Shown here: positions 7,257 through 10,775 of the stretch, one piece after another
How positions within the stretch are numbered: the stretch's first letter is position 1
How the letters are laid out: each line of letters begins with the position of its first letter
Source: SM23-78 sp041479965
GTDB lineage: Archaea; Nanobdellota; Nanobdellia; Woesearchaeales; SM23-78
Length of the DNA stretch: 10,775 bases
Assembly (NCBI GenBank): GCA_041479965.1
Contig: JBGOZE010000047.1
Span: 1-10,775 of the forward strand
Direction: 5' to 3'
Translations under genes and position numbers: made by a program
The notes under the pieces: generated by a model
Told to the model about the DNA's origin: nothing
What the model saw: only the letters and a program-made list of their open reading frames with translations
Databases searched by the model: none

Positions 7257-7553
7257 ATGAGACAAAAATTGCCATTGATATTATTGGGAATATGCGCCCT
7301 CTTCGGCGTATTCTTCATCAGAGGAGGAATAACAAGCAGTATTGTTGCTGAGAACTGCGCAGAAGGCAACTGCCCAGACGCAGCCATTGGAGCTCCTTCT
7401 TTTCTGAGCGCAGAAGACAGCACTACCTTGTCAGCTGTGGGCGTGCTCATAATCACCATCTCTGCAGCCATGGTAATAGGATATCTCAAAGGCAAATCTG
7501 CGCCAGAAGAAAAGAGTGAGCAAGAAAAAGAAAAAAACCTTCTAAGGCATTGA
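7257..7553 (+). CDS. Small two-helix membrane protein with extracytoplasmic CxxxxC loop
   Basis: The 98-residue product has an N-terminal hydrophobic helix (about residues 5-21, LPLILLGICALFGVFFI). A loop with two cysteines follows (C34 and C39 in NCAEGNC), then a second helix (about 59-77, LSAVGVLIITISAAMVIGYL) and a charged Lys/Glu-rich tail. By the positive-inside rule both ends are probably cytoplasmic and the loop outside, where C34 and C39 could form a disulfide. The first helix is followed by positively charged IRGG and could instead act as a signal anchor. It is divergent from lonB and has its own TATA box. The family is not recognised. A link with LonB is suggested only by position. 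Confidence 0.75.
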   Translation: MRQKLPLILLGICALFGVFFIRGGITSSIVAENCAEGNCPDAAIGAPSFLSAEDSTTLSAVGVLIITISAAMVIGYLKGKSAPEEKSEQEKEKNLLRH

Positions 7554-7565
7554 GAAATTAGTAAC

Positions 7566-7575
7566 TTTTTTAAAA
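7566..7575 (+). promoter_or_regulatory. TATA element of dph6, overlapping a T6 run
   Basis: TTTTTTAAAA is centred about 27 bp before the dph6 ATG at 7598, with no ribosome binding site between, so the transcript is probably leaderless. The T6 part (7566-7571) lies 13 bases after the preceding stop codon. It may also terminate that transcript, so the same bases could serve as terminator and promoter. Confidence 0.5.
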
Positions 7576-7597
7576 CATATCGGTTAATCCTTTCTCT

Positions 7598-8275
7598 ATG
7601 AGGCTCGGAGTATTGTTTTCAGGAGGAAAAGACTCTGCTTTTGCGCTCTACAAAGCCAAAGAAGGCAATGAAATAGTCTGCTTGATATCCATCATCTCAA
7701 AGAATCCTGAAAGCTACATGTTCCACACACCCAACATCAGCCTTGTCAAGCTGCAGGCCGAAGCAATCGGCTTGCCTCTCATCTCGCAGCCAACTAAGGG
7801 AGTGAAAGAGGAAGAGCTCAAGGACCTCAAAAAAGCCATTGCGAAAGCAAAGAAGGAGTTCAAGATAGAAGGAGTTGTGACAGGGGCTTTTGCTTCTTCT
7901 TATCAGAAAGACAGGATACAGAAGATATGCAGTGAGCTTAGTCTAAAATGCATCAATCCGTTATGGGGCAGGGAACCTGAGAATGTGATGAAGGAGATGA
8001 TAAGCTCAGGCTTCAAGTTCATGCTCTCAAGCATAGCAGCGCTCGGCTTGGATGAAAGCTGGCTTGGAAGAGTGCTTACAGGCAAGGACATTGACAAGCT
8101 CGTCATGTTGAACAATAAGTACGGAGTGCATATTGCCTTTGAAGGCGGAGAAGCAGAAAGCCTAGTAGTAAACGGACCCATATTTAAGAAGAAAATAAGG
8201 ATTCTAGAAGCAGAGAAGAAGATGGAGAACGAGAACACAGGAACTTACCTGATTAAAAAAGTTGAGCTTGAATAG
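7598..8275 (+). CDS. dph6: Diphthine--ammonia ligase family protein (Dph6, PP-loop ATPase)
   Basis: Dph6 performs the last step of diphthamide synthesis, the ATP-dependent amidation of diphthine on elongation factor 2. The 225-residue length fits archaeal members. The N-terminal PP-loop SGGKDS (8-13) binds ATP. GAFASSYQKDRIQ (96-108), PLWGR (121-125) and FEGGEAES (181-188, usually EGGEYET-like) are the family blocks in their normal order. The Tyr-to-Ala and Thr-to-Ser changes in the last block are mild departures from the consensus I know. The ATG has a TATA box 27 bp upstream and appears leaderless. The other diphthamide genes (dph2, dph5) are not in this window, and some archaeal members of this ATP-pyrophosphatase group have no tested function, so the exact substrate is inferred from family. 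Confidence 0.88.
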   Translation: MRLGVLFSGGKDSAFALYKAKEGNEIVCLISIISKNPESYMFHTPNISLVKLQAEAIGLPLISQPTKGVKEEELKDLKKAIAKAKKEFKIEGVVTGAFASSYQKDRIQKICSELSLKCINPLWGREPENVMKEMISSGFKFMLSSIAALGLDESWLGRVLTGKDIDKLVMLNNKYGVHIAFEGGEAESLVVNGPIFKKKIRILEAEKKMENENTGTYLIKKVELE

Positions 8276-8293
8276 TTTTCGTAATCCTTCCGG

Positions 8294-8299
8294 TTTTTT
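8294..8299 (+). terminator. Oligo-T terminator after dph6
   Basis: A TTTTTT run lies 18 bases after the dph6 stop codon and before the next promoter. This fits archaeal T-run termination, and no stable stem precedes it. Confidence 0.4.
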
Positions 8300-8308
8300 C
8301 TAAGAGAG

Positions 8309-8316
8309 TTTAATAA
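8309..8316 (+). promoter_or_regulatory. TATA element of the OB-fold gene
   Basis: TTTAATAA, followed by ATAA, is centred about 29 bp before the ATG at 8342. No Shine-Dalgarno sequence is present, which suggests a leaderless transcript separate from dph6. Confidence 0.5.
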
Positions 8317-8341
8317 ATAAGTTGTAGAAACAGAGAATTGT

Positions 8342-8680
8342 ATGGACCAAGCACTGCTATTGAAGACAGCCATTGTAATAGCCCTACTAGGATTAGCTGC
8401 CATCTCAATCATTGTCAAGACAACAGGAGTCGAGGAAATCAATATTGGCGAAGCAAAGCAGGCAGATGAAGAATCCACAGTGAAGATAACAGGCACAGTA
8501 GAGAGGGTTACTAGCAAGGAAGGATTCTCAATCATCAACATAAGAAAAGAGGAAAGCATCACTGTTGTTCTGTTTGACAGCATTAACCTGAGCAAAGGGC
8601 AGAAAGTCGAGATTGTCGGCAAAACAAAGGAATACAATGGAAAGAAGGAGCTGGTGGCTGACAGCATTGTTATGAAGTAA
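8342..8680 (+). CDS. Membrane-anchored OB-fold protein
   Basis: The 112-residue product has one N-terminal hydrophobic helix (about residues 8-25, KTAIVIALLGLAAISIIV). A short polar linker follows, then an OB-fold of the tRNA-anticodon/nucleic-acid-binding type (about 46-112). Its strands read VKITGTVERV, FSIINIRKE, SITVVLF, GQKVEIVGKTKEYNGKKELV and ADSIVMK. The closing GQKVEIVGK..EYNGK.E.V.D block is typical of small archaeal OB proteins. The anchor and lack of cytoplasmic signals suggest the OB domain faces outward, in which case nucleic-acid binding is uncertain and an envelope role is equally possible. It has its own promoter and lies 33 bp before the exonuclease gene. Confidence 0.8.
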   Translation: MDQALLLKTAIVIALLGLAAISIIVKTTGVEEINIGEAKQADEESTVKITGTVERVTSKEGFSIINIRKEESITVVLFDSINLSKGQKVEIVGKTKEYNGKKELVADSIVMK

Positions 8681-8681
8681 C

Positions 8682-8690
8682 TTTTATATA
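8682..8690 (+). promoter_or_regulatory. TATA element of the exonuclease gene
   Basis: TTTTATATA, immediately after the OB-fold stop codon, is centred 27 bp before the ATG at 8714. No ribosome binding site lies between, so a leaderless transcript is likely. The upstream gene is therefore not necessarily co-transcribed. Confidence 0.6.
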
Positions 8691-8713
8691 TACAACAAGC
8701 TTCCCATCGTCCC

Positions 8714-9340
8714 ATGGAAAAGAAATACATATCAGTTGATGTTGAGACTTCAGGGGCAACTCCAGGCAAGTACTCTATGCTCTCGCTAGGAGCTTGTGTT
8801 GTTGGAGAGACGAGCAAGCAGTTCTACAAGGAAATAAAGCCCTTGAACCATAATTATAATCCTGAAGCAATGAAAGTGGCCTGTCTAGGCTTGAACTGCT
8901 TAAAGCAATTGGGCTACAGGAAAGAGCATGACCCAAAAAGCCCTGATTTCAGCCCTATTGACATTTTGCAAACACTTGAAGACACAGCAGTCCCTCCTAA
9001 GAAAGCCATGACTGATTTCAAGGACTGGGTTGTCTCAGTCATTCAAGGCTACAGGCCTGTATTGGCTGCAAGGCCTACCATGTTTGACGGCATGTTCATA
9101 GTATGGTATTTTGACAATTTCCTGGGAGAGAACCCTTTTGACCACAGCGGAGAAGACATCAACTCAATGTACAGAGGCTATACAGGCGACATATACACTA
9201 ATATTGACCGCATCAAGCTAGAAGGGAAGGCAAAGCACACCCATAATGCCTTGGATGACGCGATTGAGCAGGCCTTGAAGCTTGAGCACGTGCTCATGAT
9301 GATGAAAAAATCAGGAGAGCACCTAAAACCCATTTTCTAA
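8714..9340 (+). CDS. DEDDh-type 3'-5' exonuclease
   Basis: This is an RNase T/DNA polymerase III epsilon-like exonuclease that would remove nucleotides from 3' ends using two metal ions. Motif ExoI is DVETSG (D9, E11), ExoII is MFDGMFIVWYF (D125) and ExoIII is HNALDDA (H177, D182), so all DEDDh residues are present. The 208-residue length and the blocks YSMLSLGACVV (20-30) and WYFDNFLGENPF (131-142) match a stand-alone exonuclease family I know from bacteria. One oddity is that the usual Asn-x-x-Phe-Asp of ExoII reads Arg-Pro-Thr-Met-Phe-Asp. Whether DNA or RNA is the substrate cannot be told. Its own TATA box supports the ATG. The neighbours, a membrane OB-fold protein and an AAA+ ATPase, have separate promoters. 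Confidence 0.85.
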   Translation: MEKKYISVDVETSGATPGKYSMLSLGACVVGETSKQFYKEIKPLNHNYNPEAMKVACLGLNCLKQLGYRKEHDPKSPDFSPIDILQTLEDTAVPPKKAMTDFKDWVVSVIQGYRPVLAARPTMFDGMFIVWYFDNFLGENPFDHSGEDINSMYRGYTGDIYTNIDRIKLEGKAKHTHNALDDAIEQALKLEHVLMMMKKSGEHLKPIF

Positions 9341-9354
9341 AGCTTAAAAGAAAC

Positions 9355-9402
9355 ATTTATATAATCCTCTTTTATCTCACAAACGTAGATTTGTTTGGAG
9401 GG
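9355..9402 (+). promoter_or_regulatory. Promoter and Shine-Dalgarno leader of the AAA+ gene
   Basis: An AAAC BRE-like word and ATTTATATAA (9355-9364) are centred 49 bp before the GTG at 9408. GGAGGG at 9397-9402 sits five bases before that GTG. Transcription starting about 25 bp after TATA would leave a leader of roughly 22 nt. The ribosome site decides the start, because no ATG lies nearby in frame. Confidence 0.65.
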
Positions 9403-9407
9403 ATAGG

Positions 9408-10697
9408 GTGATTGCTAGCAAGAGTGATTTTGTTCTGGAATGGGATAAAGCCCTTGGATTCAGGGCTGACCCTTTTGCTGACAAGATATTCGGCCCTATC
9501 AACAGCTTCCTGGTTGACAGGAAAGAGGAGAAGGAGAAGATCAACTGGTTCTTCATCAAGAATTATTTCTACGGAGCAATCATCGGAGAGCCAGGAGTCG
9601 GCAAGACCATAATGCTGAAATGGCTTGAAGACAGGCTAGGCAAGTACAACAGGATCCATGCTGTCTACATCAATGCTGCTGTGTTCAAGGAGCAGGTCAA
9701 TATAATCCAGAAGATGATAATGCCTTTATTGTCATTCCCTGAGCGCTACATAACCAAGCCCCATAACAAGCTCTTGAGCGCAGACTTCGTGGGCTTCCTG
9801 GAAAAGAAGCTTGAACACAAGACAGTAGCCCTTCTCATAGACAACGCGCACTATCTAACTGAGAAGAACCTGGAGCTCATCAAGAGCCTGAAAAAAGAAG
9901 GCTTAAAGCTGAAGATCATCATTACCAGCAATCCAAAGGAGTATGAGAGGAGCAGGCTTCCAGAGATAGGCCATGACGAGCTTGGCATAACCTTGCGCAG
10001 GCCAACCTATGAGGAAGCAAAGGAGATGATAAAACTAAGGATACAAGCTTTTGGAGGCAGAGGAACCTATCCTTTCACAGACGAAGAGCTCAAAGCATTG
10101 TATGAAAGGGCTGACAAGAACCCCAAGGAGTTCCTCAAGCTCTGCCGTGACGAAGCCATCAAGATACTCATACACAAGAGAGAGATGCTTGACAAGCAAG
10201 CCTATGTTAGCAAGCCAGAATCAAAACCTTTAAAAACCAGCTTTAAAAAAATGCCTGGTGTTGATGACAAGATGGATGTAAAGATAAGAAAAGCCACTGA
10301 AAATGAAGTTGAAGAAGAGAAGAAAGAAGATAAAAAGAAGCTCATCAGAATAAGGTTTGCCTTTGGCAAGGAAAAGGAGAAGCCAAGAAAGCAAGCCCAA
10401 CCATCTATCCCAGTTAAGAAAGACGACACAAGCAAGCAAAAGCTTGCTGAGCCAGAAATACAGAAATCTGGGATTTCTGAATCCAAAACAGAAGGTCTTG
10501 GAAAACAAAGTTTTTCTGACAAGAAAGCCATCTTTGATGATGAGCACAAGCAAGAGCTAGTCAACAGGCTCAGCAGCACCAGCCCTAGAAGGCAGCCTGT
10601 CAAGCCTGAAGCAGAAAAAGGCAAGAAAGACAAGGAATACATGTCAGAGACTGACAAGCTGCTCAGAGAGCTCGCAGAAGAGTTCGAAGTAGAATAA
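9408..10697 (+). CDS. ExeA/Cdc6-like AAA+ ATPase with long charged C-terminal tail
   Basis: The 429-residue product starts at GTG behind GGAGGG. The N-terminal block LGFRADPFADKIF (16-28) resembles the F-G-x-x-x-x-P-F opening of ExeA-type ATPases. Walker A is GEPGVGKT (60-67), Walker B is ALLIDNAHYL (141-150) and sensor 1 is IIITSN (170-175). A helical lid region with GxxxLxRPTYEEAKEMI (about 193-208) follows. Walker B reads Asp-Asn instead of Asp-Glu, so the usual catalytic glutamate is missing, which suggests slow hydrolysis or a nucleotide switch. Residues 270-415 are low-complexity, rich in Lys, Glu, Ser and Gln, and probably disordered. A short acidic helix (ETDKLLRELAEEFEVE) ends the protein. 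No helix-turn-helix is evident, so a role in replication initiation is not supported. Its partner and role are unknown. Confidence 0.8.
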   Translation: MIASKSDFVLEWDKALGFRADPFADKIFGPINSFLVDRKEEKEKINWFFIKNYFYGAIIGEPGVGKTIMLKWLEDRLGKYNRIHAVYINAAVFKEQVNIIQKMIMPLLSFPERYITKPHNKLLSADFVGFLEKKLEHKTVALLIDNAHYLTEKNLELIKSLKKEGLKLKIIITSNPKEYERSRLPEIGHDELGITLRRPTYEEAKEMIKLRIQAFGGRGTYPFTDEELKALYERADKNPKEFLKLCRDEAIKILIHKREMLDKQAYVSKPESKPLKTSFKKMPGVDDKMDVKIRKATENEVEEEKKEDKKKLIRIRFAFGKEKEKPRKQAQPSIPVKKDDTSKQKLAEPEIQKSGISESKTEGLGKQSFSDKKAIFDDEHKQELVNRLSSTSPRRQPVKPEAEKGKKDKEYMSETDKLLRELAEEFEVE

Positions 10698-10727
10698 GCT
10701 CATTCTTGACTAATAATAACTTGTGAG

Positions 10728-10737
10728 AAACATTTAT
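10728..10737 (+). promoter_or_regulatory. TATA element of the last gene
   Basis: AAACATTTAT matches the word before the AAA+ gene at 9351-9360 and is close to AAACATTTAA before the gene at 7257. It is centred about 28 bp before the ATG at 10763, the leaderless spacing. Confidence 0.5.
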
Positions 10738-10762
10738 CCGAAGACTCTTTCACCCTTCGCAC

Positions 10763-10775
10763 ATGCAAGGATTGC
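10763..10775 (+). CDS. Unidentified protein, first four codons (runs off the window)
   Basis: ATG CAA GGA TTG (MQGL) begins 28 bp after a TATA element and is cut by the window end. The start is inferred from promoter spacing alone. Nothing can be said about the product. Confidence 0.35.

Noticed and set aside
8245..8817. 190-codon minus-strand frame opposite the OB-fold and exonuclease genes
   Set aside because: It is antisense to two well-supported genes, with a Ser/Leu/Phe-rich composition typical of a shadow frame and no promoter or ribosome site.
10202..10657. 151-codon minus-strand frame opposite the AAA+ tail
   Set aside because: It mirrors the Lys/Glu/Ser-rich low-complexity tail, giving a Phe/Leu/Ser-rich frame with no independent signals.
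1..10775. tRNA, rRNA, CRISPR array or complete restriction-modification, toxin-antitoxin or defence operon
   Set aside because: No regularly spaced repeats, tRNA cloverleaf or paired defence genes were found by eye. The only defence-related gene is the broken hsdR.

Overview
The window looks like part of a chromosome of an uncultured archaeon. The evidence is an archaeal membrane-anchored Lon protease (LonB type), a Dph6-type diphthamide synthetase, A/T-rich BRE/TATA promoters, and start codons lying 27-30 bp downstream of the TATA centre with no Shine-Dalgarno sequence (leaderless mRNAs). Compact, singly transcribed genes, near-exclusive AGA/AGG arginine codons in the gene I read most fully (lonB), and small membrane-anchored OB-fold proteins would suit a DPANN lineage (Woesearchaeota/Pacearchaeota-like), but lineage is inference.

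Left part (1-2808, all minus strand): the first 21 codons of an unidentified gene with a strong GGAGGG ribosome site, a small TPR protein, and a 705-codon remnant of a type I restriction subunit HsdR. HsdR keeps its DEAH box, later helicase motifs and C-terminal domain, but has lost the nuclease domain and Walker A. No hsdM or hsdS is present. The TPR gene and hsdR use many CGN arginine codons, unlike lonB.

Middle (about 2809-4898): a 17-bp inverted repeat, then an intact 580-aa IS4-superfamily (ISH3-like) transposase with a complete D-D-E triad, then about 220 bp with no recognisable gene. The other half of hsdR is not found beyond the transposase, so this was not a simple clean insertion.

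Right part (4899-10775): ordinary archaeal backbone. A three-helix membrane protein converges on lonB. Divergent from lonB is a small two-helix membrane protein, followed on the plus strand by dph6, a membrane-anchored OB-fold protein, a DEDDh exonuclease, an ExeA-like AAA+ ATPase with an atypical Walker B, and the first codons of a further gene. Almost every gene has its own promoter, so these are neighbours rather than one operon.

I see no convincing new multi-gene system. The points most worth a second look are the decapitated hsdR and its junction, the hairpin flanked by a direct repeat, the transposase's long N-terminal region, the AAA+ protein with Asp-Asn in place of Asp-Glu, and the two classes of promoter/leader.
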